Shown here in pieces: positions 50,656-60,786 of a stretch of 64,000 bases of DNA. Below the pieces are notes generated by a model. The model was not told where the DNA came from. It did no database searches and was given only the letters and a program-made list of their open reading frames with translations. Origin of the DNA: GCA-2737665 sp044344795 (lineage in GTDB: Bacteria > Bacteroidota > Bacteroidia > Palsa-965); assembly GCA_044344795.1 (NCBI GenBank), contig JBIJCF010000003.1:83623-147622 (forward strand). Direction: 5' to 3'. Each line of letters begins with the position of its first letter. Positions within the stretch are counted from its first letter, which is position 1. Position numbers and translations under genes: made by a program.

Positions 50656-51143
50656 GATAATCTGTTCGGTCCGTTTTTCAAGTGTTCACACGTACCGTTA
50701 TGCTGTAGCTTACGGCATTTGCCAAAAAAATTGAGCGAGTGACTCGCAATGTCGAATTCAAGAAACTGTTCGGTAGTTAATTTAATTTGTTGAATACGCG
50801 GATCGCAAAATTCGAATACTTTACCGCAATCTTGACAGATCAAATGATCGTGTTGTTTGTAAGCGTATGAACGTTCAAACTGCGCCTGATTTTTACCGAA
50901 TTGGTGCTTGGAAACTAATCCGCACTCTAATAAAAGTTCAATGGTATTATAAAGCGTTGCACGACTTACACGATACTTTTTGTTCTTCATGTACACGTAC
51001 AACGATTCAATGTCGAAATGTCCCGTGTGTGAATAAATTTCATCAAGTATTGCAAAACGTTCGGGTGTTTTACGATGACCGTGTTTACCCAAATGTTCTG
51101 AAAAAATATGTTTAACTCGCTCTCTGATTTCTGCTTCCGACAT
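50652..51143 (-). CDS. Fur-family metal-dependent regulator
   Basis: 163 residues. The winged helix is RKTPERFAILDEIYSHTGHFDIESLYVYMKNKKYRVSRATLYNTIELLLECGLV, and the C-terminal zinc/dimer domain has HDHLICQDCGKVFEFCD (CxxC). It senses iron, zinc or peroxide and represses target genes; which of Fur, PerR or Zur it is cannot be fixed from sequence alone. It is coupled to the STAS gene by a 4-base overlap and lies 41 bases after the rsh gene. Confidence 0.93.
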   Translation of the reverse strand: MSEAEIRERVKHIFSEHLGKHGHRKTPERFAILDEIYSHTGHFDIESLYVYMKNKKYRVSRATLYNTIELLLECGLVSKHQFGKNQAQFERSYAYKQHDHLICQDCGKVFEFCDPRIQQIKLTTEQFLEFDIASHSLNFFGKCRKLQHNGTCEHLKNGPNRLS

Positions 51144-51184
51144 ACCGCCTAACTTGTTGTTGTAAATGTACTAAATAATGCGGC

Positions 51185-53419
51185 TTAATTAGGGTTGATT
51201 CGCGTTACTGCGATTACGCCATTTACCTTGCGAAGTTTCTTCATCAGATCGGTTAAATGTATCGTATCGTGAACGAATAACATAATCGTTCCATCAAACG
51301 TTCCGTCTTTCGTGTCGAAACTCAAGGAACGCATATTCACGCTTAATTCGCTCGAAATAATTTTAGTGACATTATTCACTAATCCCACTTCATCAATTCC
51401 GGTAATGTGAATGCCGGCAAGGAAGGAAATTTGTTCTTGCTGTGTCCAACGCGCTTTTACAATTCGATACGCATAATTGGACATCATCTGCAAAGCGTTC
51501 GGGCAAGTAACACGGTGAATTTTGATTCCTTCGTTGATGGTGATGAAACCGAATACGTCATCACCCGGAATAGGATTGCAACAAGGAGAAAGTTTATATT
51601 CAATTTTTGTCAGATTGTCGCCAATAACCAAAGCATCTTCACCGGCTTTCTTTCCGCGAATTTCTTTGACTACTTGTTCCAGCGAAGGCTCATTTTTAGT
51701 AGTCTTCGCAGGCTTGAGTTTTTCTTTATGCCAAGCTTTAATGTGTTTAACACTAATAACTCCTTTTGCTACACGGTAAAATAATTCCTGCGCACTTGGC
51801 AAACGCAGATACATCTGAAGTTCATTAATATTCTGTACGGTAAATTCGATTTTCTGATGTTCGAATTTGCGCTCTAGTAACTCACGACCTTCTTCTGCAA
51901 CCTTGCGCTTCTCTTCCTTGAGAGCGGCTTTAATCTTTGATTTAGCGCGTGCGGTTACAACGAAGTTGAGCCAATCTTCTTTCGGTTGTTGCTTTTTGGA
52001 CGTGAGGATTTCAACTTGATCACCACTTTTCAGCGAATGACTCAAAGGCACCAATTTATGATTCACCTTGGCGCCAATGCAACTTTCGCCCACTTTGGTA
52101 TGAATATCAAAAGCAAAATCAAGCGCAGTGGAATCAATAGGAAGTGTGCGCATCTCACCTTTCGGGGTGAAAACAAAAATTTCTTCTGCGAATAAGTTTA
52201 GTTTAAAATCATCAATAAAGTCCAGCGCATTTTCTTCGGTGCTTTCAAGGACATCACGAATTTTTCTCAACCATTCTTCCAGCTGACTCTCTTTGCTTTC
52301 CACACCGGTAACCGCATCTTTATATTTCCAATGAGCGGCGTATCCTTTTTCGGCCACCTCATCCATGCGTTCCGTGCGAATTTGTACTTCCACCCATTTT
52401 CCATCTGGTCCCATTACAGTGGTATGTAAGGATTCGTAACCATTTGCTCGCGGCGTGGAGATCCAATCACGCAAACGATCCGGATTGGGATGATAAAAGT
52501 CTGTTACGATGGAATATACTCTCCAGCAATCTGATTTTTCGCGCTCCGAAGGTGTATCAATGATAATGCGAATAGCGAAGATGTCATAAATTTCTTCGAA
52601 TGGAACTCCTTTAAAACGAACTTTATTATAAATGGAATAAATAGACTTAGGTCTTCCGAAAATGCGTGCTTTAAAGCCTTGCTCCTTGAGTATTTCAGAA
52701 ATCGGTAGAATGAATTTTTGAATAAATCGTTTACGCTCGGGCTCCGTCTCCTTCAGCTTCAATGCGATGTCATCGTATTCTTCGGTCTCCGTATATTTTA
52801 ATCCGAGATCTTCCAGTTCTGTTTTAATTGCATTCAATCCCAAACGATGGGCGAGTGGCGCATACAAGTACATCGTTTCTGATGCAATCTTGAGTTGCTT
52901 ATCGCGCTTCATCGATTCCAACGTGCGCATATTATGCAGACGATCAGCTAGCTTGATGAGAATAACTCGAATGTCGTCTGAAAGCGTCAACAGCATTTTG
53001 CGGAAATTCTCCGCTTGAATGGAATTGGTTTGTTGATCGAAAACTCCTGAAATTTTAGTGAGTCCGTCAATGATCTTTGCGACTTTTTCACCGAACATAC
53101 CGCGCACATCATCCAGCGTGATGTCAGTGTCTTCAACGGTATCATGCAGTAGGGCACACACGATGGAAGTAGTTCCAAGTCCAATTTCCTCCGCACAAAT
53201 TTGCGCTACTGCAATGGGATGATAAATGTAGGGTTCGCCTGTTTTGCGCCGCATATCTTTATGCGCTTCCAAGGCTAAATCAAAAGCTTTACGAATAATT
53301 TGTTTATCGCCTTTTTCAAGTTGACGGCGACTAGCTTTTAAAAGCGCACGATACCTCTTCAGAATCTCTTTTCGTTCTGCCTCTAAATCTATTGTAACAC
53401 CTGAAGGTTTGGTGGCCAT
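51185..53419 (-). CDS. relA/spoT: Bifunctional (p)ppGpp synthetase/hydrolase (Rsh)
   Basis: 744 residues, full length. The hydrolase HD domain keeps HPIAVAQI and ALLHDTVEDTDIT, with LIKLADRLHNMRTL. The synthetase domain has GRPKSIYSIYNKVRFKGVPFEEIYDIFAIRIIID and NGYESLHTTVMGPDG. TGS (EEIFVFTPKGEMRTLP), a zinc-finger region (LSPCCNPIPGDDVFGFIT) and a C-terminal ACT domain follow. Both active sites look intact, so it probably makes and degrades (p)ppGpp. A TAAATTTG box stands 29 bases before the ATG. Confidence 0.96.
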   Translation of the reverse strand: MATKPSGVTIDLEAERKEILKRYRALLKASRRQLEKGDKQIIRKAFDLALEAHKDMRRKTGEPYIYHPIAVAQICAEEIGLGTTSIVCALLHDTVEDTDITLDDVRGMFGEKVAKIIDGLTKISGVFDQQTNSIQAENFRKMLLTLSDDIRVILIKLADRLHNMRTLESMKRDKQLKIASETMYLYAPLAHRLGLNAIKTELEDLGLKYTETEEYDDIALKLKETEPERKRFIQKFILPISEILKEQGFKARIFGRPKSIYSIYNKVRFKGVPFEEIYDIFAIRIIIDTPSEREKSDCWRVYSIVTDFYHPNPDRLRDWISTPRANGYESLHTTVMGPDGKWVEVQIRTERMDEVAEKGYAAHWKYKDAVTGVESKESQLEEWLRKIRDVLESTEENALDFIDDFKLNLFAEEIFVFTPKGEMRTLPIDSTALDFAFDIHTKVGESCIGAKVNHKLVPLSHSLKSGDQVEILTSKKQQPKEDWLNFVVTARAKSKIKAALKEEKRKVAEEGRELLERKFEHQKIEFTVQNINELQMYLRLPSAQELFYRVAKGVISVKHIKAWHKEKLKPAKTTKNEPSLEQVVKEIRGKKAGEDALVIGDNLTKIEYKLSPCCNPIPGDDVFGFITINEGIKIHRVTCPNALQMMSNYAYRIVKARWTQQEQISFLAGIHITGIDEVGLVNNVTKIISSELSVNMRSLSFDTKDGTFDGTIMLFVHDTIHLTDLMKKLRKVNGVIAVTRINPN

Positions 53420-53448
53420 ACTAATTCGTAAATGGTTTCTTGAAGTTA

Positions 53449-53456
53449 CAAATTTA
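53449..53456 (-). promoter_or_regulatory. TAAATTTG -7 box of the rsh operon
   Basis: Minus-strand TAAATTTG matches TAnnTTTG, 29 bases upstream of the rsh ATG. It would drive the five-gene minus-strand run. Confidence 0.55.
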
Positions 53457-53469
53457 ACTTCGGATGCGA

Positions 53470-54249
53470 TTAATCGAACTGCGCAGTTTCCACAATTTCT
53501 TCAAATACGCCTTGATAGCGAAGGAATTCACCGTTGGTCATGTTTTGTGCATTGCAGCTGAAAAACCAGGCGCGATTACCTTTCACGACAATGGTCATCA
53601 AAAAACCCACTTTGCTGTTGTCGTTATAAAACATTCCATATCGACGAAAAGCACTGCAGGAATCTATCGTGATGGTACTTTCGTTAACCAATTCAACTCT
53701 GCCGGATTGCTGATGCAACATTTCAAGTTGTGTTGCTGCAAGTTTTTCCAATGTTTGGTCTGCTTCCAATTGCGCTACAGCGACATTCACACTTGGTTTG
53801 ATGCGTAATGCGGTGTCGACAATTTGTTTCTCGAAACTAGCTACAAGATTATCATTTGGGGTAGGCAGTTCTTTCCAGGTATTAGGAATACTCAAAGACA
53901 AACCCATGGCATCATTGTGCCAAAGCTTGAATTGAAAATCTGTCGGATCCAATTCTGTCAATACCTTGTTTCCGAAAACATGCTTTGCAGCTATCACTTT
54001 TCCTGAAGCATCATATTGCACCCAAGCCCCGACAGGCTGACCTTGCTCGAAACGACCGCGTTGTAATAGTTTGCCATCCTTGTCGCGCAATTCTGTGATT
54101 CCGTTAGGTGTGTTGTTGGTAAACGAACCGGTAAGAATTCCGGAATCTGTTTTAAGCGAATCTTTAGCCACAACAGGTGTTTCCGAGTTTTCCTTCGGCG
54201 AACAAGAAATAAAAACTACAGCTAAAAATAATGCGAAACCTGATTTCAT
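53470..54249 (-). CDS. Lipoprotein with MORN-like repeat, unknown function
   Basis: 259 residues. The signal ends in a lipobox (FLAVVFISCSPKEN, Cys16). Residues ~40-80 hold a MORN-variant repeat (NGITELRDKDGKLLQRGRFEQGQPVGAWVQYDASGK). The rest (LSLSIPNTWKELPTPNDNLVASFEKQ ... LEMLHQQSGRVELVNES) resembles PsbP/DcrB-like domains of small lipoproteins. It would be anchored in the inner or outer membrane after Lgt processing. It is nine bases after fahA and could be cotranscribed. Confidence 0.75.
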   Translation of the reverse strand: MKSGFALFLAVVFISCSPKENSETPVVAKDSLKTDSGILTGSFTNNTPNGITELRDKDGKLLQRGRFEQGQPVGAWVQYDASGKVIAAKHVFGNKVLTELDPTDFQFKLWHNDAMGLSLSIPNTWKELPTPNDNLVASFEKQIVDTALRIKPSVNVAVAQLEADQTLEKLAATQLEMLHQQSGRVELVNESTITIDSCSAFRRYGMFYNDNSKVGFLMTIVVKGNRAWFFSCNAQNMTNGEFLRYQGVFEEIVETAQFD

Positions 54250-54258
54250 GTTTAAATA

Positions 54259-55512
54259 TTAAAATGCGATAGCCGGCAACAAGGTTGAAGAACATTCACC
54301 GAACCCAACACGAACACCGTTCTTTTCACAATACCCGCGAATGATGACACTATCACCATCATTGATAAACTTACGCTCGCTGCCGTCTCTCATTTTTACA
54401 GGCTTGGTTCCGCGCCATGTAATTTCCATCATCGAACCATACGAACCTTCATCAGGTCCGGAAATTGTTCCTGATGCGAGCATATCTCCAACATTCATGT
54501 TGCAACCGTTCACCGTGTGATGCGCCAATTGTTGTTCCATCGTCCAATACATGTATTTATAGTTGGAACGACTTACAATAGTTTCTTCTCCGTGTTCAGG
54601 TTTAACAGACACTTCAAGATTAATATCAACGTTTTTATTTCCGCTGTATTCTAAATATGGTTGAACTTTAGGTTCTTGCTTGTATCCTTCAACACGGAAA
54701 GGTTCCAATGCATCTAACGTTACAATCCAAGGAGAAACCACACTGGCGAAATTTTTTGCAAGAAATGGTCCGAGTGGAACATATTCCCACGATTGAATAT
54801 CGCGTGCACTCCAATCGTTAAACAATACCATGCCGAAAATATAATCGTCGGCTTGTTCAGTAGAAATGCGTTCACCCAAATTGGAGTTTTTGCCGATAAT
54901 AAACGCAGTTTCTAATTCAAAATCCATGAGCTTAGAAGGAGCAAACACCGGAACTTCGGTATCAGCAGGTTTCAGTTGCCCCATAGGACGATGAAACTTA
55001 AAACCGCTGACACGAATAGATGAGGCGCGTCCGTGATAACCGACCGGAATATGTTTCCAATTAGGCAATAGCGCGTTCTCCGGGTCGCGGAACATTTTGC
55101 CCATATTGGTAGCATGATCGATGCTGGAATAAAAATCCGTGTAATCACCTACATGCACAGGCATGTGCATAGTTGCATCACTTTGTTTTACCAAAATATT
55201 CTGAAGACTCGGATGCGCTTGCAATTCGCTGTTGCCTTGAGAAATTAACTCCTGCACACGTAAACGCAATGCGGATGTATTTTTCTTTCCACACGCTATC
55301 AAAGTATTTAGTGTAGCAGCATTCAAAACTTCTAATGGAACCTGATTGATCAGGCCCGCAAGGTGAAGCTCAGATAAATCAATAATATGTTCACCTATTG
55401 CAACGCCTGCGCGTGCCGATTTATTGGAAGTTGAAAATATACCGAAAGGCAAATTTTCCGGAGAAAAATCACTGTTTGCGGGGATAGGAATCCAGGATTG
55501 TATTGTTTTCAT
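54259..55512 (-). CDS. fahA: Fumarylacetoacetase
   Basis: 417 residues from the ATG at 55512; this fits the family start (MKTIQSWIPIPANSDFSPENLPFGIFS), while further in-frame upstream codons overlap the divergent gene. Typical FAH features are YTDFYSSIDHATNMGKMFRDPENALLPNW, PVGYHGRASSIRVSG, MDFELETAFIIG, LFNDWSARDIQSWEYVPLGPFLAKNF, and GTISGPDEGSYGSMMEITW. It splits fumarylacetoacetate to fumarate and acetoacetate, the last step of tyrosine breakdown. The other tyrosine genes are not in the window. Confidence 0.96.
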   Translation of the reverse strand: MKTIQSWIPIPANSDFSPENLPFGIFSTSNKSARAGVAIGEHIIDLSELHLAGLINQVPLEVLNAATLNTLIACGKKNTSALRLRVQELISQGNSELQAHPSLQNILVKQSDATMHMPVHVGDYTDFYSSIDHATNMGKMFRDPENALLPNWKHIPVGYHGRASSIRVSGFKFHRPMGQLKPADTEVPVFAPSKLMDFELETAFIIGKNSNLGERISTEQADDYIFGMVLFNDWSARDIQSWEYVPLGPFLAKNFASVVSPWIVTLDALEPFRVEGYKQEPKVQPYLEYSGNKNVDINLEVSVKPEHGEETIVSRSNYKYMYWTMEQQLAHHTVNGCNMNVGDMLASGTISGPDEGSYGSMMEITWRGTKPVKMRDGSERKFINDGDSVIIRGYCEKNGVRVGFGECSSTLLPAIAF

Positions 55513-55530
55513 AGTTAAAATGCTGATGGA

Positions 55531-55538
55531 CAAAGGTA
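55531..55538 (-). promoter_or_regulatory. TACCTTTG -7 box of fahA
   Basis: Minus-strand TACCTTTG matches TAnnTTTG, 18 bases before the fahA ATG. A similar plus-strand TACCTTTA at 55594-55601 may serve the divergent cargo gene. Confidence 0.5.
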
Positions 55539-55622
55539 CATGTAAACTCCTTATTAGAGACGAATAATTCCTTTCGACGAAGTATCGTTTTTGTACCTTT
55601 ATCGTGATAAAACCTATTTCAC

Positions 55623-58600
55623 ATGAAGAAGCTGTGCACGGCATTTTTTTTCCTGGTTCCATTTGTTTACTCATCGGCTCAGGTGCTAGTTTTTCACGAA
55701 AATTTTGAAATCGCGGATTCCGTGGTTTCATCGGGATCACCTGCTTGGGGTTCCGACCTGACATTACAGGTTAGCGGTGTGGCAAGTACGCGGAATACAT
55801 TGGGGAATTCGTCAATCGCCTATTTGACAACCAACTCGTTTAGCACAGTAGGAAATTCTTTTGTCCTGTTGGATTTCGATCATATCTGTAAACTCGAGTT
55901 TAATGATATTGGTGCAATTGAAGTTTCCAACGATAATGGTAATACGTGGACGCAGTTAACTGCGACTGAATATCAAGGCACCGCGCCTCTCGCGGCTATG
56001 GGAAATAAGTTTGCATCAAATGCTTATATCGATTGGTTCCCTAGCAACAACTCTGCGGTTCCCCTGAATACCTGGTGGAAACATGAAACATTTGACGTAT
56101 CTGCTCTGCTTGGCAATGCACCACAGTGTATAGTTCGCTTTCGCGTTCAGGATGCCAACTCTAATGGTAATTTAGGTACTTACGGCTGGGTAATTGATGA
56201 TGTTGAAGTTACAGCAGCACCATCGGAATTAAATCCACCGGTGATTACATATATCGCGCCTATTTACCAGAACACCATTTTTAACATTGGTCCGTTTAAT
56301 ATAACTGCAGATATTACCGATGCCAGTGGAATTGATACGGCAACTGTTCATTACACCATCAATGGTGGCCCTGTACAAGTTGTTGGAATGAATAACACGA
56401 CCGGAAATACATTCGTTGGTGTTATTCCCGCGGTTAACGATTCAGATACTATTTGCTATTACGTGCAGGCTATTGATGCATCAACTGCTTCAAATACTGC
56501 CTTAAATCCAACATCAGGTTGTACACAGTTCATTGCATTTGCAGGAATCACATTCCCGTTTGTTGATGATTTCGACGGCAGTACGTTGTTCCAAACATTC
56601 GACAATAATCAGGGTTCTGCTTGGCAGTTGGGAACTCCCAATTTCGGTGCAACAAATTCTGCACATTCTGCGCCTAATGCTTTTGATATTAATCTGACAA
56701 CAGCTTATAATAATAACGCGATCTGTAATCTCGTTTCACCTGTATTTGACTTTAGCACCGTGCAAAATGCCAAATTAAGTTTCTGGCATAATTTCAATAG
56801 CGAAAATAGCTGGGACGGCTTATCTGTGATGTACACCACCGATGGAAATACATGGAATGTGTTAGGAAACGTAAATGATCCACTTGGTACAAATTGGTAT
56901 AATACGGCAAACGTCATCTCCAGTAACCGTCCGGGATGGACAGGGAATAGTGGAGGTTGGATGAAATCGGAATATAAATTAACAGTTCTGGATAATATTG
57001 TAGGTCCTGTGCAGTTTCGATGTGTATTTACATCTGACGGTTCGGTAATCGGAGACGGCTATTCCATTGATGATTTCCAGATTCGTTCTCCATCACCGCA
57101 AGACGCTGCTGTTAATGCAATCATTGCTCCTGATGTTTCTTCATGTTTGCCTCAAGGGTCTATTCCATTAACTGTTGAATTGCTCAATGACGGAGCTCAA
57201 GCAATCAACGGTAATTTATCAGTGACGTATGTGTTAGATAATAATCCTCCTGTTATAGAAATTTTTAGTGACACGATATTACCATTCCAAACCGACACAT
57301 TTACATTTAACACCTTATTGAATAATACTCCGGGGACGCATACGCTGGTAGTATATACAACCTTGTTAAATGATGGATGGAATTTTAATGATACCATTAC
57401 GATTACGTACACTACGAATCCCGGTGTCAACGTTCCTTACGTTAACGATTTGAATTTACCTGCCAACGCAAACGATTTTTGTTTGAGCAATTCTGCATAC
57501 GGAGTTGTGCAATACACAGCCGCATTGGGCAATGGCGGAACCGGAGGTCTGATGTTTGACGCCACGAATTCTTCCGGATGGACGTTCGGAACAGACACCA
57601 TTACATCGTCTCAATTTTATATCTGGAATCCGCTTAACTGTGCAGATCAGAAGTCGAATGCACGTTTGGTCGTAAACACTACAGGTTACAATAATCTTGT
57701 TTTGGAGTTCGATTATTCGTTGTTATATGCTTTTGATAATGAATACACCAACATGCGTGTAAAGGTTAACGGACAAATGATTACGCCGCATTATCGTCCG
57801 AATAACGCGAATGTTCCATATACAACGGGAAGATTTATGTTGTCCCAGTTTTTACCTGCTCCGTATTTGATAATCGATTTTGAATCGAAGGTGACCTACA
57901 ATCAGGCAATTAATGGGACTGCAGCCTTGTTGGATAATGTTTTGATTTATGAACCGGACACACTTGATGCAGGAAGTACATTAATTCTTCAACCTTCGGC
58001 ATTCACCGTTGCGAATGGAACAGCCAGTGTAGCTACTCGTATTTTCAATTACGGTTTGGATACCTTGACATCAATTCCTGTTGCTTATGCAATCAATGCA
58101 GGCACACCGGTTGTTGAAACATGGACAGGAACATTATTCCCGAATACTTCTACAACGTATACATTCACTACAACGTACACTTCTCCTGCTTCGCAGTATG
58201 ACTTGTGCACGTGGACTCAACTTTCAGGTGATAACAATACGTTTAACGACACAACGTGTAAGTCGTTTACCGGTTTACAAATTATGCCGGTTCCGTTTGT
58301 TGATGATTTCGAAGGACCGATGAATTTTGCTGCAGTTACTACTTATCCAACATCATGGGAATTAGGAACTCCGGTTGCCCCAATTATTACAGGTGCGTTT
58401 TCGGGTAACAATGCATGGGAGATCAATTTGAACGGGCCATATCAAGCGAATAGCAATGAAATGTTGTATTCTCCGTTCTTCGATTTCTCCAACGCAACTA
58501 ACGTGCAATTGAAATTCCATCAGTGGTACAATTGTGACAACTTCGATGACGGTGGTCGCGTGGAGTATACGTTGGATGGAGGAAACACATGGGTTGTATT

Positions 58601-60041
58601 GGGTGTACAGTTTGATCCGAACGCAACAAGCTGGTATAATCAGGCGAATTTGTTTTCATCTCAGAAACCGGGTTGGAGTGGAAATGGAGGAGGATATTTC
58701 CAATCTATTTACAACTTACCTGCGCTGTTCAACAATTATCCTACACCCGTTCAATTCCGTTTTGTGTTTACATCTGATAACAGTTCTTTCCAAGCCGTTG
58801 ATGGCTGGGCCATTGACAATTTTGAGTTGTTTATGCCAATTGATGCGGCAACGAATACCATTGCATTTGGAGGAAGTTCACCTTTACCATTGCCGGGTAA
58901 CAATGTTGTTGAAGTAAACGTGCGCAACAATGGAACTGTTCCATTGACTACATTGGATGTTACCTTGATTGTGGACAACAACACAATTGTAACTGATACA
59001 CGTAATTTCAGTCCTGCGATGGCTCCCGGCGCATCTGTTATGCACACGTTCTCACTTCCATGGACAAGCGCCGCTCCGGGACCTCATACCATAAAGTGTT
59101 ATACCGATGCTCCAAATGGGTTGAATGACGTGAATAATGCGAATGATACAACAACATGGCGTTTATCTGTTTTAGACACATTCGCGGTCTATCCGTATTG
59201 CAATGATATGGAAGCGTCCAACGGACAAACAGAACTGTTTACTGCTAATGCTATTCGCATGGTGAATAGTCGAAACTCATTTGAATGGGGAACTCCTGCA
59301 GGAAACTTCATCAATACAACACACAGTGGTGCACGCGCCTGGGTAACTGACTTGAATGGAAATTACTTGTTTAACGATAGTTCAGGTGTATTCTTACCCG
59401 TATTTACGGTGGACACTACACATTGTTATCGATTGGAGTTCTGGACATATTTCATAACACAGGCGCAGCGAGATGGTGGTGTAATTGAATATTCTTACGA
59501 TCTCGGTCAAACCTGGATTCGTCAAGGAATTATCGGTGATCCCAACTGGTACACGCAAGGAACTGCGCCCGGATTAGGTGCCGGTTATCAACCTAATTTC
59601 GGAGGTAACTCGTCGGGCTGGGTATTGAAATCGCACGATGTTAAATTCACACAAGCCGGCCCATTGGTGGTGCGATTCCGTTTCGGTGCAGATGGAAGTA
59701 CACAATCGGAAGGTTGGGCAATTGATGATGTATGTTTCCGTGAATTGCCTCCATGTGTGTTGTCTGTAGCAGATCCAATGGTAGTAACCGATTTATCGGC
59801 GTATCCGAATCCTGCAAACGACGAGCTCAATATTCAATTGGATACTCCGGAGTCTTCCGAGGTAGTTGTAACTGCTTATACTGTTACAGGCGCGGTTCTA
59901 GCGCAACAAGAGCCAATTGTTACAACAGCCGGCAGTAACCGTATTGCATTGAATACATCCACATGGGCGGAAGGAACATATTTGGTTGAAGTGGCTGTTA
60001 ATGGAACGAAATCTGTAATTCGTGTGATAATCGCACGATAG
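55623..60041 (+). CDS. Giant secreted T9SS type A cargo with repeated jelly-roll-like modules
   Basis: 1472 residues with a signal peptide (KKLCTAFFFLVPFVYSSAQ). It consists mostly of ~170-residue modules that start with F-x-(D/E)-x-FE/D and end with GWxIDD: about 21-196, 312-480, 889-1063 and 1189-1366. Each holds a G-Q/ELGTP or similar strand, 'WY(N/T)xAN/QG' and a V-x-FRF-x-F segment, resembling MAM/immune-inhibitor-A-like jelly rolls. CARDB/FN3-like spacers lie between. The last 80 residues (AYPNPANDELNIQL ... GTYLVEVAVNGTKSVIRVIIAR) are a type A T9SS sorting domain, so the protein is surface-anchored or released. No protease motif was seen, so an adhesive role is likely. Confidence 0.85.
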   Translation: MKKLCTAFFFLVPFVYSSAQVLVFHENFEIADSVVSSGSPAWGSDLTLQVSGVASTRNTLGNSSIAYLTTNSFSTVGNSFVLLDFDHICKLEFNDIGAIEVSNDNGNTWTQLTATEYQGTAPLAAMGNKFASNAYIDWFPSNNSAVPLNTWWKHETFDVSALLGNAPQCIVRFRVQDANSNGNLGTYGWVIDDVEVTAAPSELNPPVITYIAPIYQNTIFNIGPFNITADITDASGIDTATVHYTINGGPVQVVGMNNTTGNTFVGVIPAVNDSDTICYYVQAIDASTASNTALNPTSGCTQFIAFAGITFPFVDDFDGSTLFQTFDNNQGSAWQLGTPNFGATNSAHSAPNAFDINLTTAYNNNAICNLVSPVFDFSTVQNAKLSFWHNFNSENSWDGLSVMYTTDGNTWNVLGNVNDPLGTNWYNTANVISSNRPGWTGNSGGWMKSEYKLTVLDNIVGPVQFRCVFTSDGSVIGDGYSIDDFQIRSPSPQDAAVNAIIAPDVSSCLPQGSIPLTVELLNDGAQAINGNLSVTYVLDNNPPVIEIFSDTILPFQTDTFTFNTLLNNTPGTHTLVVYTTLLNDGWNFNDTITITYTTNPGVNVPYVNDLNLPANANDFCLSNSAYGVVQYTAALGNGGTGGLMFDATNSSGWTFGTDTITSSQFYIWNPLNCADQKSNARLVVNTTGYNNLVLEFDYSLLYAFDNEYTNMRVKVNGQMITPHYRPNNANVPYTTGRFMLSQFLPAPYLIIDFESKVTYNQAINGTAALLDNVLIYEPDTLDAGSTLILQPSAFTVANGTASVATRIFNYGLDTLTSIPVAYAINAGTPVVETWTGTLFPNTSTTYTFTTTYTSPASQYDLCTWTQLSGDNNTFNDTTCKSFTGLQIMPVPFVDDFEGPMNFAAVTTYPTSWELGTPVAPIITGAFSGNNAWEINLNGPYQANSNEMLYSPFFDFSNATNVQLKFHQWYNCDNFDDGGRVEYTLDGGNTWVVLGVQFDPNATSWYNQANLFSSQKPGWSGNGGGYFQSIYNLPALFNNYPTPVQFRFVFTSDNSSFQAVDGWAIDNFELFMPIDAATNTIAFGGSSPLPLPGNNVVEVNVRNNGTVPLTTLDVTLIVDNNTIVTDTRNFSPAMAPGASVMHTFSLPWTSAAPGPHTIKCYTDAPNGLNDVNNANDTTTWRLSVLDTFAVYPYCNDMEASNGQTELFTANAIRMVNSRNSFEWGTPAGNFINTTHSGARAWVTDLNGNYLFNDSSGVFLPVFTVDTTHCYRLEFWTYFITQAQRDGGVIEYSYDLGQTWIRQGIIGDPNWYTQGTAPGLGAGYQPNFGGNSSGWVLKSHDVKFTQAGPLVVRFRFGADGSTQSEGWAIDDVCFRELPPCVLSVADPMVVTDLSAYPNPANDELNIQLDTPESSEVVVTAYTVTGAVLAQQEPIVTTAGSNRIALNTSTWAEGTYLVEVAVNGTKSVIRVIIAR

Positions 60042-60059
60042 CAATTTTAAATCGTAACT

Positions 60060-60100
60060 ATGCGGGTATCGTGAACTTTCATGATGCCCGTATTTTTTTT
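60060..60100 (+). terminator. Terminator after the giant cargo gene
   Basis: A 14-bp stem (ATGCGGGTATCGTG / CATGATGCCCGTAT, three G-T pairs) with loop AACTTT is followed by eight T. Confidence 0.9.
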
Positions 60101-60146
60101 GTATCTAATTTAGATAACCGCGTTATGATGTAAAAACCATACGCAA

Positions 60147-60761
60147 ATGCGGTCATTAACTATAAAACCCCCGGGTATGGAGGTGGTTTCCAAATATCAC
60201 GCGTCGCAGGAGGACATGCGGCAAGAACAGGAGCAAGTGGAGTTGGCACGTCGCGATGCCGAGCACTTCCGCCCCTTGTACAATAAATATTACGAACGGA
60301 TATTTCTGTTTGTATGGCAACGCGTTGATGATAAAGAATCAGCTCACGATGTAACTTCTCAGGTATTCCTGAAAGCGCTAACCAATTTGCACAAATACCA
60401 ATTCAGAGGCGTACCGTTTGCGTCCTGGTTGTATCGGATTGCGCAAAGTGAAGTATACAATGCTTACAGAAAACTGAAAGTACAGCCAACATTGCAAATG
60501 GATACTGCAGGAATTAAAGACATGCAGGATGAATTAGAAGAAGATGTATTGGGGCCTTATTTGCCTATTTTATCCGAAAGTATCAGCGAACTTCCTGAAG
60601 ACGACATATCACTGATTCAAATGCGATTCTTTGAAAAACGAGCGTTTAAAGAGATTGCAGAGATATTGGATATAACAGAAAATAATGCCAAAGTGAAAAC
60701 TTATCGCATTCTGGAGAAACTGAAAAAAATCTTGATTGCGAACAAAAAAAAACACGCGTAA
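60147..60761 (+). CDS. Sigma-70 family (ECF-type) RNA polymerase sigma factor
   Basis: 204 residues. Region 2 is YNKYYERIFLFVWQRVDDKESAHDVTSQVFLKALTNLHKYQFRGVPFASWLYRIAQSEV; region 4 is DISLIQMRFFEKRAFKEIAEILDITENNAKVKTYRILEKLKKI. No region 3 or 1.2 is present, as in ECF factors. An ATG at 60177 (MEVVSKYH) is an alternative start. It directs polymerase to a specific regulon. The next gene, 25 bases on, encodes a single-span membrane protein that could be its anti-sigma partner. Confidence 0.9.
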   Translation: MRSLTIKPPGMEVVSKYHASQEDMRQEQEQVELARRDAEHFRPLYNKYYERIFLFVWQRVDDKESAHDVTSQVFLKALTNLHKYQFRGVPFASWLYRIAQSEVYNAYRKLKVQPTLQMDTAGIKDMQDELEEDVLGPYLPILSESISELPEDDISLIQMRFFEKRAFKEIAEILDITENNAKVKTYRILEKLKKILIANKKKHA

Positions 60762-60786
60762 ACGAATTTTCAAAACGACGTAAGTC

